This document shows, piece after piece, positions 11,785 to 22,460 of a stretch of DNA of 64,000 bases (within the stretch, counting starts at the first letter, position 1; every line of letters starts with the position of its first letter). The notes under the pieces are model-generated. The model had not been told where the DNA came from. It made no database searches and saw only the letters and a program-made list of their open reading frames with translations. Source of the stretch: Breviolum minutum Mf 1.05b.01 (taxonomy: Eukaryota > Sar > Dinophyceae > Suessiales > Symbiodiniaceae); NCBI GenBank assembly GCA_000507305.1, contig DF239663.1, positions 1-64,000 of the forward strand, read 5' to 3'. The position numbers and the translations under genes were made by a program.

Positions 11785-12004
11785 GTAAATGGTAAGGATG
11801 CTGATTTGAATTGAATTGATTTGCAAATTCCATCGATCTGAAGATTCAAAAAAGAAAACACTGGATTCGGATACTTCACATGCAAGTGAAATCTCATGGG
11901 AATCAAAAAGAGGTACTTGTCATGTCACAGCTTGGGGGATTCCACTTTTAAGTTTTGACATGAATCTTCCATGTCACCGTTGGATCCATGTGACGTCGAT
12001 TCAG

Positions 12005-12064
12005 GTGCCAGAGTGGTTCAGAGTTGGCGCCTTGGAGATGATTAAAACAAAGACACGGCCGTAA
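12005..12064 (+). CDS. Candidate exon
   Basis: After GATTCAG the frame reads VPEWFRVGALEMIKTKTRP and then a TAA. It could be a C-terminus, or an exon with a donor inside it. Low confidence; no family recognised. Confidence 0.3.
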   Translation: MPEWFRVGALEMIKTKTRP

Positions 12065-13082
12065 CGGCCTGGTGGTATAGTTCAAGATGCAACATGAAGG
12101 GCCATAAACAAAAAGAGGCTCAAAGATGTTGATATATTTGATATTACTATTAAATTGTGATTTAAAAGAAGTTCTCTGCTGAAATATGTCGAGGGTTTTG
12201 ATGGTTTTATGCTCACTAAAAATATCAACTCAGGTTTATTTGATATTGATACTGGTGATTGAGTACATTTGGATGTCACTTGATATGCTGAATATCCTGA
12301 ATGAAGTGACTGCAGTTTGAACTATCCCAACTGGTGTATGTTTATGTGGATGAACCGTATCAATGCAGGGGGCCTTTTGATTGAAGGGAGGAAGTCCAAC
12401 AAGGTGTGAAGTACTTAAATCAAGCAGTTCAGCAACGATTTAAGCTAGAACTCCGGGTTTTCTTCATTGTGCAACATACTTCAGGATATCTTCTTCGGGA
12501 TATCTATTTGCATCATGCCAGGATATCTTGTTGGGTCAGTGGATCAGTGTTCTTTCGTCTCATTTCGTTCCAGAAATTGAGGTCTTTTTTCTAAGTCACT
12601 TTCAACATAGCTAAGGATGGTCATGCAAATATGGCTTTGTAACACTCAAGTGCGAATCTTCTCATCACGTCAACTTAGTGTATAGCATTGATCACCACTG
12701 TAGTTCATATTCCTGGAAGTGTCCCACAGAACTGCAAGAGGGGGTCAGATACGGTGTCAAGTATTGATTCATTTTCTTGGGGAAAACTTGAAGTCAAATT
12801 CAGTTTAATAAGCTGGGGAAACCCAAACTGATGGCAAGATGCTTTGGATTTGACAACGAAGAAAGATGTTTGTCGGACTTCACTGGCAGACTTTATTTTT
12901 GTCGGATATTTTTCCAACATTGTTCCTCGACTTGAAGACTTGTTTAAGTTCCAAGCATCAATTTTGAAGTTTCATGTTTGGTTTACTCCCCTGAAAACTA
13001 ACGAATACCCCCCTGAAAATTGATGGTTGGTTCAGATGCTTCATTTCCTGAAAAAACATAGTCCCTTACCTGGGAGCCTCAG

Positions 13083-16000
13083 GAAAACTTATTGCATGCC
13101 TTGGGTTACACAGCTACGGTGGATATCTTAGTGGATTCCTTGCAGGACGGAAAACTGTGTGGATGTGGGGCCCAGGGATGAGGTATTTTTTCCCCCAAAA
13201 AGAGGCCCTGCTTGAGTGTTGGATAATCTGGGAGGTGCTTTCAAATGTTTTTTATTTTCACACCTATTTTGGGAAGATGTCCATTTTGACTAATATTTTT
13301 CAGAGTGGTTGAAACCACCAACTAGATAATGTGTTTTTTATCCATGATTTATATTAGTTTACAACGTTAATACCACAACTTGAGATTGAAGTTATGCCGC
13401 ATAGTGTTTTTTGAAGGATTAGGAGGGGCCAGAAGAAAAAGTGACTGCAGAATGAACATAGAGCATGTAGGGCATGATTGTTCATGTCCGTTGCAAGGAA
13501 GAGACGTCGGCAATTGTTCCGTATAATCAATGAATGTTTGGGATATTTGATATTTGGGTGTTTCCAAAAATAGGGATATCCCCAAAATGGATGGTTTATA
13601 ATGGAAAACCCTAGTATTATGCATGATTTGGGGAGAAAACCCCCTATTTTTGGAAACACCCATTTGTTGTTTTTTTCTTGTGATTCTGATCCTTCTACTG
13701 GGCGTTTTTGGTGCCAGGTGCACAACTTGTGCAAAGGATACGTGCCACTTGGAGACAAAAAAACTGCAGGTTTTGATCAGGTGAGGGATTGGGAAGAGGT
13801 GCAAAGAAATACACACCTTTTTCAAATGGAATTTGGGGGATGATGTGATGTTTGTTTTAATATGATTTGTATTGATTTGTTTCAATCCTTTTTGTTTCAG
13901 TTTCTGCTGAACATCCCATATGGTATATTTATTGGATAGGAAGTACTCAAAACGAAACCCTGCTCTCCTAGCCGTAGCTCAAAATGGTGCAAGAAACCAT
14001 CAACCTTTCCAGTAAGATGCAACTTCCACTGCCAAGCATTTCCATTGCCCATCCAATCAACTTGCAGCTACAAAGTGTCACGCGAGAGCATGGCTTTTAC
14101 CGTTTGAGGCGAAACAGTCAGTTGTTGGGTATGCCCTTTGCTTCTGTTGAGTTCAGTTTGGACCTCGAAGATCTTCGTGATTTGTTTCTTGGGCCAAAAA
14201 AAAGAGTGGTTTTCCCACATGTTTTGTTTTTCAAAAAAGCACGGCAAAAGCCAGCAAATCATTACCAACGCATCAAAACACCACATATTTGCATTGAATT
14301 GTGACACTTTTTTTTGGTTTTCAAATTTTCAGGATATCAAACGAATCTTTTGAGTTGCGGGGGCTGTGCAACCACAACGCCACGCACTCAACCAATTTCC
14401 AAAAGTCCACCGACCCCATGTCCAGTTCTTAGGTTTTCGGGGTGTAAGAAGTTGTATTGAAAAATTGATCATGGACAAATTAGACATCAACGTCACACAT
14501 GTGTTTTAAAACAAACATCTTTTGTATATATTACTATATTATAAATAACATATGTTTATAATCTGTGAATTTTAGCATGGTAATTTCACACATGTGTAAG
14601 CGCCATTATGTCATTATTTAGTTGGTGAGCTTGGTGGTTTCGTGGTTGAGCCTCGGGATTTGCAACGTAGGACCTGCACTATTCGCACACGAGATGGATT
14701 TACTGACGAAGAGATGGAAGAAATGAAGATGGCCTTCAACATGCAGAAGCTCAGCTGAAAGGCTGAAATGCTATGGGTTTTTCATGTTTTTTGTTCCTGT
14801 TTTTGTGTTGCATTTATTTCATATTTATTTCGTATTTATTTCATATTTAATTCATTCATCATGCCAGCATTGATAGACAAAACCACTTGGGATGGTCAAC
14901 ACATGTGAAAGCACTGGTCCCTTTGATCAAATGATTTGCCCTGTCAACAGGTATCTCTTTCAGATTTTGTCAACCATACTCTCTCTGAAAATAACGTGGC
15001 ACCTGAAATAGCTTCTTTTGGGGAGGACAGGTAGAATGATGATGAACCATGGGCTACGTTTGTTCCTTTTTTTTAATCACCCGGGGGCTACGTTTGTTTC
15101 AGGACAGTGTACCACTTGATTCAGGGAATTTTCAGCCATTTTTCCGATCCACCTTGTGAAAGAAATTTTGTCAAGCCCAGGTCAAAGTCGAAGGAAGAAA
15201 TTTCCACACCGGCGATACAGAAACTTGGGTGCTTTGTGGTTTTATTGATAGTTACCTGATAGTTGTTTTGGAGGAATCCTTGCGTTCATCAATTCTGCTA
15301 CAGCATTTTTTATCCCACGGTTTACAGGGGTGTCAATATATCCAAGATTGTTATGTTAGGATTTTTGTCCATCAGAATCATAAGTAAGGCTTATGAAAGG
15401 AACCTGAACTAGTGAAACAGAACCCCGACGTGATGCATGCCAAACCGAATCATGTGTTGAATCAGTTGCTGGAGAAGTCTCACCTTCTGCAAGAGTGTTT
15501 GCGCTGGGTTTATGTTTGACTTTAATAATGTAGTTTATATAATTGATGATCAAAATTGATTGGACTTGGTGGGGTTAGCGTTATTTGCTGGCAGACCATT
15601 TAGTCAGTTGTTTGGCACTACAGCACTGCCTAATTCATCAGGGTGTTTTTTTGTCGCCCCTTCTTTGCTGCGTCCACCTGACAAACTCTCCACCTGACAA
15701 ACTCTCCACCTGACCGCCATGTCGAAGCGAATGACGATCTTTTTCCACTCAGGAAGGCTTTGCGATGGCTTGGACATTTGTACAGTTTCGACAAACTCTT
15801 TTTGCCTGGATAAGTTTTGATTTGTTTGTTTTGTGTTTCATGTTTGTTTCTTAATCTGTATATATTGCAAAGTAAAATCAAAATCATAAGAAGTACAATT
15901 CGTAGCCACAAAAGTATTTGCTTCCGCTCCCTAGGAGATGGTTCAACAATTGGTCACTGAACTGGATCTTGATGGCGATTGCATGCTGGACTTCACTCTC

Positions 16001-16538
16001 TTTGTAAAGCTCATTCGTTGCTGGGTATGGAATTGTGATGGGATACTATGATACAAGACTTGAAGATGTAGTGTGGTTCATGGAATGTAGTTGCTTTCCA
16101 AGCGAGAAAATGTAGTTCCTTTCCATTTCTTCAGCTCTCCGTATTGCCGTTGAACCGTGTCTGTCTGCGACCACATGTGTATGAGAGAGGGGAGAAGTGT
16201 TGTAACAGGTGATGACAACAATATACTACACAATGCTACTACTGTATTGATGGACGAGATTCTGCACCACTTGCTATGGTGAATGTTTTAACCATCCCAA
16301 CTGTTGGTGCAGGATGTTAGGATTGTTGCATGATCATGTTTTACAATTATAGATTGTAGTATACTAGTTTGGCGCTCAACCATGCATATTCATGTGCCAT
16401 GCTTCTACCTATGGTTCACCTTTACGTTTCTTCTTGCCGATGTCAGAAGAATCAGGCAAGTGCCGAGATCGCGATCGTCAAGAAGTGGCAAACGTCTTTT
16501 TCTCGTGCCTCTGACCATTTAACCCGCGGGACTGACTG
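13083..16538 (+). CDS. Calmodulin-like EF-hand pair, multi-exon gene segment
   Basis: Nine exons join in phase: 13083-13169 (GC donor), 13718-13769, 13944-14011, 14068-14128, 14622-14742 (GC), 15181-15228, 15753-15789 (GA), 15935-16024 and 16456-16538. From exon 5 the product reads GFTDEEMEEMKMAFNM (an EF-hand entry helix like calmodulin's start), SKSKEEISTPAIQKLG, KALRWLGHLYSF, then EMVQQLVTELDLDGDCMLDF and TLFVKLIRCW. Linker and second-loop spacing match calmodulin residue for residue. Loop 1 has lost its acidic ligands. Loop 2 keeps D1, D3 and D5 but has Cys at 6 and Leu at 12, so affinity is probably low. The domain is certain; full gene limits are not. It lies in an array of EF-hand exons from about 4.6 to 24.2 kb, possibly one giant gene. 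Introns carry family B and H elements. Confidence 0.8.
13228..13325. repeat. Family B inverted-repeat element, copy 2 (intronic)
   Basis: Ends TGGGAGGTGCTTTCAA and TTGAAACCACCAACTAG, interior closely related to copy 1. It lies about 60 bp downstream of the GC donor at 13170, inside an intron of the EF-hand gene. Confidence 0.85.
13555..13662. repeat. Family H inverted-repeat element (intronic)
   Basis: A 108-bp element whose ends TGGGTGTTTCCAAAAATAGG and CCTATTTTTGGAAACACCCA are exact 20-bp inverted repeats. It sits in the same intron as the family B copy at 13228, about 55 bp before the next exon. Its translation resembles a peptide I recall recurring in dinoflagellate gene models; that is recollection, not a search. 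Confidence 0.85.
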
Positions 16539-16919
16539 GTGTCCGGTGATGTTATCAACTGAAGTGTGCCACTGATGGCTGGTAAGCTTTTAGATAGAAG
16601 GTATCAAACTAGTTGTAGCAGCTAAAGCATATACTGTATTAATTACCTAAATATTTAATATTTGAATATATGATCACACTACAGATGAGTCAGGGTGGCC
16701 GTTTTTGGAGCCATGTAGAATGGATCATGGCTATATATTTATCAACGTCGCTGGCTGATTTCAATGAGAGTGTGTATCCAATTTTGAGGAACAGAATCTC
16801 CAAACAGTTCATATTCATCAGAATTTATTCTCATAATCTATTATCTATAGCTATGTAATTCCCATAACACTTCCAAGACTCTGTTTTTTGAAAGGGTTTT
16901 ATTACTTGGGTTTTTGGAG

Positions 16920-17040
16920 GAGTTAAACTTCCCCTTCGCCAATCACCAGCAAAAATTGGCCGTTGAACCAGTGAGGTTGGATCCTTTGGATTTAGGAACT
17001 TTGGATCCCAGTCAACAGTTGCAAGCGCTACAATGTCCGG
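16920..17040 (+). CDS. Exon of unidentified gene
   Basis: After TTTTTGGAG the only long open frame reads ELNFPFANHQQKLAVEPVRL, then DPLDLGTLDPSQQLQALQCP, ending at a possible GA donor (TCCGG|gaaacc). Hydrophilic, Gln- and Leu-rich. It probably belongs to the EF-hand gene array. No motif recognised. Confidence 0.5.
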
Positions 17041-17172
17041 GAAACCAAGGACAAAAAAAACGATCATTGCAAGTCCGGTGTGTGTGTGTGTGTTTTTGTT
17101 GCTTTCCTGTTGGCTTAGGTTGGTGAACTGGTTTTTGAGGTTGATTGATATTGAGGTTGATTATTGTGACAG

Positions 17173-17530
17173 ATGTCTTGTGATCAGCTTTTCAAGTCAC
17201 AAAAGAAAAAGCAGACTCCCGCAGAGTGGAGTTCTAGTTCAAGTTCGAGGCTCGTGTTTCACGAAAGTGTATGGTAGACAATAAATGGGGGTTGCCCAAA
17301 CCCTGTAACAGTGAGTGAATATATAATATATATATATATGGCCATTCTTTATGAAGCAAACCCTAATAATATATTAACCTTCATTTTCCACTGTGAAGCA
17401 CTGTTTAAACAGGACCCAATGATATGACAGTGGCATAATGCGACCTGTCAAGATGATCTCCGAGGTTTGGGTATTTCATCAGAGCTTGTCCCACAGTTGT
17501 CTGAAGGAATCCGTTTACAACAGCTCCTTG
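17173..17530 (+). CDS. Two exons of unidentified gene
   Basis: Exon 17173-17260 (acceptor TGTGACAG, GA donor TTTCAC|gaaag) reads MSCDQLFKSQKKKQTPAEWS, then SSSSSRLVFH. Exon 17431-17530 (acceptor ATATGACAG, donor CTCCTTG|gtgtg) reads WHNATCQDDLRGLGISSELV, then PQLSEGIRLQQLL. The two join in phase if the GA donor is used; a GT donor six bases further on would not. The second exon resembles an EF-hand linker helix (L.GLGIS.E). The overlapping - strand ORF is rejected. Confidence 0.55.
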
Positions 17531-17828
17531 GTGTGTTTGTTTTTTTTCAGAAGATATGCCAAATGTCAAATCAAAACATCGTTTTTCAAGAGCTTCCAAA
17601 ATTGGAAAGCATCGTTTTTCAGGTGCCATGTTAGCATTGGGAAGGTCACGAGAAGTGAAGATAAGTTGGTTGTCTCCAAAGTTTGGGATCATGACTCTTT
17701 GAACCATGAAATGAGTTGGACGAAGTGAGTTTTTGATGTGTGATCTCAACAGACGGAAGAAACACAACGGACAGAAGGATACTTCACGACTTGCTGGCAG
17801 GAGCAAAACTTCAAGATTTAAATTGTTG

Positions 17829-17921
17829 CCCATAGGATCTATGTATGGAATGATTTCCATCCATTTACCATAAACTTATAGTAAATGTAGGTAACTATTC
17901 CAGTCCCATGGAGCACATGGG
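17829..17921. repeat. Family C inverted-repeat element, copy 3
   Basis: Runs from CCCATAGGATCTATGTATGG to GGAGCACATGGG, with the internal GTAAATGTAGGTAACTATTC motif. More diverged at its right end than copies 1 and 2. Confidence 0.7.
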
Positions 17922-18242
17922 AAGGCCAAAATCCATTTTTCATGTCCTTCGATTCCATGTTCTCTTTTCACGCTGGATGCAAGGTTTTTGAAGATTATTC
18001 AGCTGCTTGACCTGATTGTTGTTTTTGGTCAGCATCATTTTGCTATGAAGCTGTTACCCGCACAAACCCTATCCCACCTAGGGAGGGTTCGCTGGAGTCT
18101 TCCAGCGCATCCATTTTGAAGGATTTTTCTCGCCTTTTTTTGGGAGGAGTGTAAGACATTTCAACTTTCAACAAAACCTTCGAAGCCGATTGATCTTCTA
18201 ATTATGCAACTTGGTATAGTCATAGTTGTATATGTTTTTCAG

Positions 18243-18430
18243 AAAGGTTCAAGTCAGCAAGAGACATTCAAACAACAAAATCAAGAACTCGAGTTTCACA
18301 AAAGTCCATTGTTGGCATGTAGCAAGGTGAACTTGGTAGACGTAGTCATGGTCTCAACTTTTTGTCTTCCAAGGCGAATCAAATTTGACCCTGCTCGGTT
18401 GGAACATCTTCGAGAATATGTGACCTGCCG
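18243..18430 (+). CDS. Two candidate exons, phase uncertain
   Basis: 18243-18326 is flanked by TTTTTCAG and GCAAG|gtgaac. Two frames are open: KGSSQQETFKQQNQELEFHK and RFKSARDIQTTKSRTRVSQK; phase from the exon at 17431-17530 favours the second with an earlier GC donor. 18374-18430 follows CTTCCAAG and reads either RIKFDPARLEHLREYVT or ESNLTLLGWNIFENM. Coding is likely, frames are not settled. Confidence 0.4.
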
Positions 18431-18679
18431 GGAAAACACTTCACATTTCATTTGAATTCACTCCATGTCATGTCATGAAACATATATCATTTTATAAGGA
18501 CAAATTTTTGCACCACTTGATGAATAAATATCCCATGCATCACAATACTTAATCCGTCCCAAGTGGTGCAGCATCGCCTTTCTTGCACAAGAAAATGCGA
18601 GAATTTTCATGGAGGCGTTGGGTGACACTTTATCTGAAGGAAAGTTGGAAAATCAAGGATAGATAGGATATTTATATGA

Positions 18680-18759
18680 CTAGATGGTGGCTTGAAATAT
18701 TTTTGTTCCACCCCTACAGATTGATATTTTTTGCAGATGGGTTGAAACCACCAACTAGA
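18680..18759. repeat. Family B element, copy 3 (internally shortened)
   Basis: Ends CTAGATGGTGGCTTGAAAT and GGTTGAAACCACCAACTAG are retained, while about 18 bp of the middle are missing compared with the other copies. Confidence 0.75.
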
Positions 18760-19064
18760 TGAGCTCACATTGGAAATCACCTATTAAGAGCTGGCTGATT
18801 TTTGGTCGGCAAGTTTTGAATATTCAATAAACCCGAGAGCTGCAAAACATGGGATAATTACATGGGACCCATCTTTAAGGGAATAAACAATGCAAATCTA
18901 TGGTAATTTTGAGGGATTTCCCGAAAATAACAGTGCATAGTTTGGGTTGGTAATCTAATGACCCTTGTAAAACCATTAGCAAATTGACATAAATTGACCA
19001 CATGACATTGGTTTCATGAAACACAAGTGACTTGTTGGATCAATCACAGATCACCAGTCTGCAG

Positions 19065-19155
19065 GATTTTTTTGAACCATATGAATTGCTGGAGCTTGAG
19101 CGATATTTTCGGAGCTTCGACAAAGATGGCAGTGGAGAATTGTACCTTGCAGATG
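19065..19155 (+). CDS. EF-hand exon (canonical loop)
   Basis: Acceptor CAGTCTGCAG, GC donor GCAGATG|gcag. It reads DFFEPYELLELERYFRSFDK, then DGSGELYLAD. The loop D-K-D-G-S-G-E-L-Y-L-A-D (19119-19154) has Asp at 1 and 3, Ser at 5, Gly at 6, Leu at 8 and Asp at 12, so it should bind calcium or magnesium. The entry helix LERYFRSF is calmodulin-like. Reading on past the donor in the same frame is open but loses EF-hand character. Confidence 0.75.
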
Positions 19156-19998
19156 GCAGTGTTGATGACTTTGGACTCGAGGATTGGGTCTTTTACAACT
19201 TGAATCGTTGGAAGATTTAAACTGGTGCAATAAAGACTGATGATGTAAGCACTGCTTTCATGAAATGGAAGTTTCAAATATGTTTCCATGATTTCGTGTT
19301 CACTTCTTTGTCAATTTGTAAATGTTGTTATGCTCATCCCATCACAAGCCCTATTCTCATGGCATGATGAAACCACTTCACTTTCACGCGTGACGTTTGG
19401 TGGTTTCCAAATCACCAACAGCCACAAAAGGGCCCATCAGTGGAAAAACAATGAGGGAAGAAGACGACCTATAGGAAATTTGAGGGGGCAAAAACAGTAC
19501 CCAAAGTTGGGAATACATGAATGCATACCCCCTGAACACGAACCTATCTCCTGCAAATTGATTGTTGGAAGATGATTTTGTTCTGTTAAAATGGTCCCTT
19601 TTCAGGAAACATTCGTTCATCTTCCGGGGTGTAACTGATTGCTGTGTGCCAGATCATTACTTGTGTTGCTAGGCCTCTAACCAACTCGAGGATTCCTTGG
19701 AATTTCTGGCTCTCCTTATTTTGATGCTGTAGTGGTGGTGATGCTAGTTCCTTAAGTTTAATATGACGGTAATTTTGATGCCTTGCAAGACAACCAGAAA
19801 CAAAACTATATGTCTTCGGAAAGAAAGTACTTGAATGGCATTTTTTGTTTAAACATGAACTCAACACACACATGGCTTGGGGCTTGCCAATACCCTGTAA
19901 CGGTGCGTAAATAATCTTTTCACTTGCATGAAAGTCAAACCTATGAAAGTGAAACCTTTGAACATTCATTATCCATTGTTGTTTCAGTGTTTAAGCAG

Positions 19999-20102
19999 GT
20001 CCCAACAGCTGATGTTTTTAACAAAACAACAAGCACACGGCGCTCCATGACTTTGAGGCGACAACAAGAACTGGTATTGCTCATTGAAGCACTGTTTCCA
20101 AG
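19999..20102 (+). CDS. Exon of unidentified gene
   Basis: Acceptor TTTAAGCAG, donor TTTCCAAG|gtgcag. It reads VPTADVFNKTTSTRRSMTLR, then RQQELVLLIEALFP. One clean frame with good splice sites: a basic segment followed by an amphipathic helix. It lies between two EF-hand exons and probably belongs to the same protein. Confidence 0.55.
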
Positions 20103-20227
20103 GTGCAGGAAAGGGGGGAAGGAAAAAATGGAACCTCACGCAGCACCTTCCAAGGGGTGCCAAGTAAACCCTAAAAAATTGACATCCTTTGGGAATCATT
20201 GAGCACCCAAACTGGAAGGTCCAGGAC

Positions 20228-20273
<46 letters not shown>

Positions 20274-20287
20274 GCTGCTGCTGCTGC

Positions 20288-20339
<52 letters not shown>
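20228..20339. repeat. TTG microsatellite with a central CTG block
   Basis: About 37 uninterrupted TTG/CTG triplets. The Val/Ala and Thr runs it encodes in either direction are not proteins. It is followed within 220 bp by three different inverted-repeat elements, so this intron is dense in repeats. Confidence 0.95.
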
Positions 20340-20340
<1 letters not shown>

Positions 20341-20557
20341 GGTTCACCTTTCTTATTGCTAAGAGTCGATTTTTTGTATATGGAATAGCCATCTCCAATA
20401 TTTAGTTGATAGGAGTCCTGTAGTGATGATTGGGTTGATAGTTATTAACAGTCCGTGGTGAAGCAAATGGAGTGACTTCCATGGCATGAAAACACGACAT
20501 GAATGTGTAGAAGCTTTGGAAAATGAACTTCTTCCAGTGTGGTCATGACTAGGACCA

Positions 20558-20837
20558 GGATGTCCATGGTACTGGGTAGGTGTTCTTACTCGTCTCGAGT
20601 GACAGATCTCGTCTCAAGTGTAGGTGTGCCATTGGGATGAGGCGAGATCTGCCCCATTGATGTGAAATCAGTAAAATCGGTGTGCCATTGGGTTTGTGAG
20701 ATCTGTCCATTGATGTGAGAAAGCGCGCGCGCTCGTAGTTAGTAACTAGTTAGTAAGTTGATTTATAACCTACTCACGGGACTTACAAGCTACTTATATA
20801 CGGGTTATAATCCATTCACTAAGTACCATGGACATCC
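20558..20837. repeat. 280-bp element with exact 16-bp inverted ends (family J)
   Basis: GGATGTCCATGGTACT at 20558-20573 is the exact reverse complement of AGTACCATGGACATCC at 20822-20837, and similarity continues outward. Inside are two tandem, about 40-bp copies beginning GTGTGCCATTGGG, a GCGCGCGCGC run, and TTAGTAACTAGTTAGTAA. It is longer than the other families and has no ORF, so if mobile it is non-autonomous. Confidence 0.65.
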
Positions 20838-21090
20838 CAGTAGTCCAAAGATAAGTCAACATTGCCTTTTGTGGCACCACGGATGTTATAGATTTGTCAT
20901 GTTGTGACAAGAGATGTTCAGACCATTTCGAACCTAAAGAGGTGGTTTATTAAAATCGTACTGTTCCAAAAACGTCAGAAATCAAGATATACCATAGCTG
21001 ACTAACACCCCCAAAAAAAGAAATCAAAAATTCACATTTTCACACCCAAATGGTAGCATAGTTTGTATCCATCCATCACTTATATATAGC

Positions 21091-21193
21091 TTGGGTGTAC
21101 CCACCACCCAGGATGCAATCGTCACAAATGAAGGGTTTTTTGGGATTCCCTACTGATGGGGACGATTGCATCCTGGGTGGGGGGTGAACCCAA
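21091..21193. repeat. Family E hairpin element
   Basis: A 103-bp element with 33-bp arms that are inverted copies with a handful of mismatches; the core CACCCAGGATGCAATCGTC and GACGATTGCATCCTGGGTG is exact. A half copy is at about 54200-54232. It lies 7 bp from the family D copy that follows. Confidence 0.8.
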
Positions 21194-21200
21194 CTATATG

Positions 21201-21313
21201 CTTAAGAATCCTGACCACTCAAAAATGGCTTCATTTTGAGGACCCCAAAAACACCCCTGCGTAATGCAGGTTCATTCACCCTTCCATTGGAGGGTCCTTG
21301 GGGATTCCTCAAG
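21201..21313. repeat. Family D inverted-repeat element, copy 2, abutting an exon
   Basis: The element runs from CTTAAGAATCCTGACC to GGTCCTTGGGGATTCCTCAAG. Its last two bases are the AG used as splice acceptor by the exon starting at 21314, so the end of the element and the intron-exon border coincide. Confidence 0.7.
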
Positions 21314-21412
21314 ATTTTCTCCACAAAAAAGTCACCTGCCAGACATGCGAATCTGCCCGAGTTCCGACCCTACTTTTCGGAGCTTTTGACCTTTGCCGAT
21401 GTTCCTCGCCCT
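21314..21412 (+). CDS. Exon directly after a family D element
   Basis: A 99-bp, 33-codon exon reading IFSTKKSPARHANLPEFRPY, then FSELLTFADVPRP, with donor CGCCCT|gtgtg. One frame open throughout, coding-like composition. Function unknown; it lies just upstream of the EF-hand exon at 21649. Confidence 0.55.
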
Positions 21413-21648
21413 GTGTGTTTTCAAAAAAAACACGCACCTTTTAAAGTCCGTAAAGATCTGGAAACAAAGTAAAGGAATCAATCCATACATGAAATTTTAG
21501 CCAAGTGGTGAGTGTTTTTATCTAAGATGTTCTTTCAGATGTTTATTTTGCTTCGACCTCTAGTTAACGATTTGCCGAATCTATATCTGAATTCTCCGTT
21601 GATTCAATGAATTTCTGAAGGTGTCGACTCCCAATAGCGCCAACGAAG

Positions 21649-21695
21649 GTGAACCAGAATGGCCGGTTGGACTTCAAGGAGTTTGTTCGCTACTC
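21649..21695 (+). CDS. EF-hand exon
   Basis: After AACGAAG the exon reads VNQNGRLDFKEFVRY, with a GA donor TACTC|gacagg. With an Asp supplied by the preceding exon the loop is x-V-N-Q-N-G-R-L-D-F-K-E: Asn at 3 and 5, Gly at 6, Leu at 8, Glu at 12, then a typical exit helix. This is almost certainly a real EF-hand interrupted by an intron after loop position 1. Confidence 0.7.
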
Positions 21696-22229
21696 GACAG
21701 GGAAAGCAGCACAATCGTAGAGATGGGAAGGCTTTTTCAGTAGGAGGATTTTTGAGGTGCGGTGCAGTAATGTTTTTTGTTGGGATACAAAATTCCAAAG
21801 GTTTAAAAGATACCAAATTACATGAGCCATGTTGTGAATTATTTCATATTACCATTGCATGTATATGTCTCATTCTGTGAGGTTTTGAAGGTTTTACCAC
21901 GCCTCATATGGCCTTCAAACATCCTGGGATGAGAGTTCCAACTTGGCCTGAGGATTGATCCGCAAGATTCGGGATCACGAGGACGGACACGGCAGACACT
22001 TCGACAGATTTTTCATGTTGAAGTTTGTAGTGAAATTGGATCATGCTAAAATATGTCACAGAGTCATACCCTTCCTCCCAGAATCATGGAAGTGAAAAAT
22101 GGAATGTCTCCAATAGTCGTTTCCTTTCATTTGGGGTAGTTTTGCACTTTCATGATGATGGGAGAAAGGGTACATGGAACATTTTTTAGTTTGGTATGCA
22201 CATGCATCCATGATGTCCTTCTTTTGCAG

Positions 22230-22302
22230 GAAGAGTTCCATTTCGAACTATACAAAGAAACACTTCAAGAGCTTGGCTTTTCTCACAAGGACCTCCTGTT
22301 CG
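22230..22302 (+). CDS. Exon with EF-hand-like helix
   Basis: Acceptor CTTTTGCAG, donor GTTCG|gtggat. It reads EEFHFELYKETLQELGFSHK, then DLLF. The pattern F.FE.YKE.L.ELGF resembles the exit helix and linker of an EF-hand. Strong splice sites and one clean frame. Confidence 0.55.
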
Positions 22303-22460
22303 GTGGATTTTTGTGATTCCTTGGATTGCTTGACACGTCCAACGTGAATGGTATGTTGAGACGGTAAGAAGGATGTGGATTCATCAATCAATTGCTTGAC
22401 CCAGCCTTAACTGCTCAGCAAAGAGGGAATGAATCTCAATAGCCACAACTTCATTCTCAG

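Noticed and set aside
13354-13885. Two long minus-strand ORFs (134 and 172 aa)
   Set aside because: They read through family H and family B elements; the plus strand carries the phase-linked EF-hand exons on both sides.
13969-13984. CCGTAGCTCAAAATGG, reminiscent of the spliced-leader start
   Set aside because: Only the first seven bases agree in order with the leader; it lies within a phase-linked exon, so chance is the simplest explanation.
17405-17860. 151-aa minus-strand ORF
   Set aside because: The plus strand exon 17431-17530 has matching splice sites and a better frame.
20171-20405. ORFs of Val/Ala or Thr/Ala runs
   Set aside because: Translations of the TTG/CTG microsatellite.
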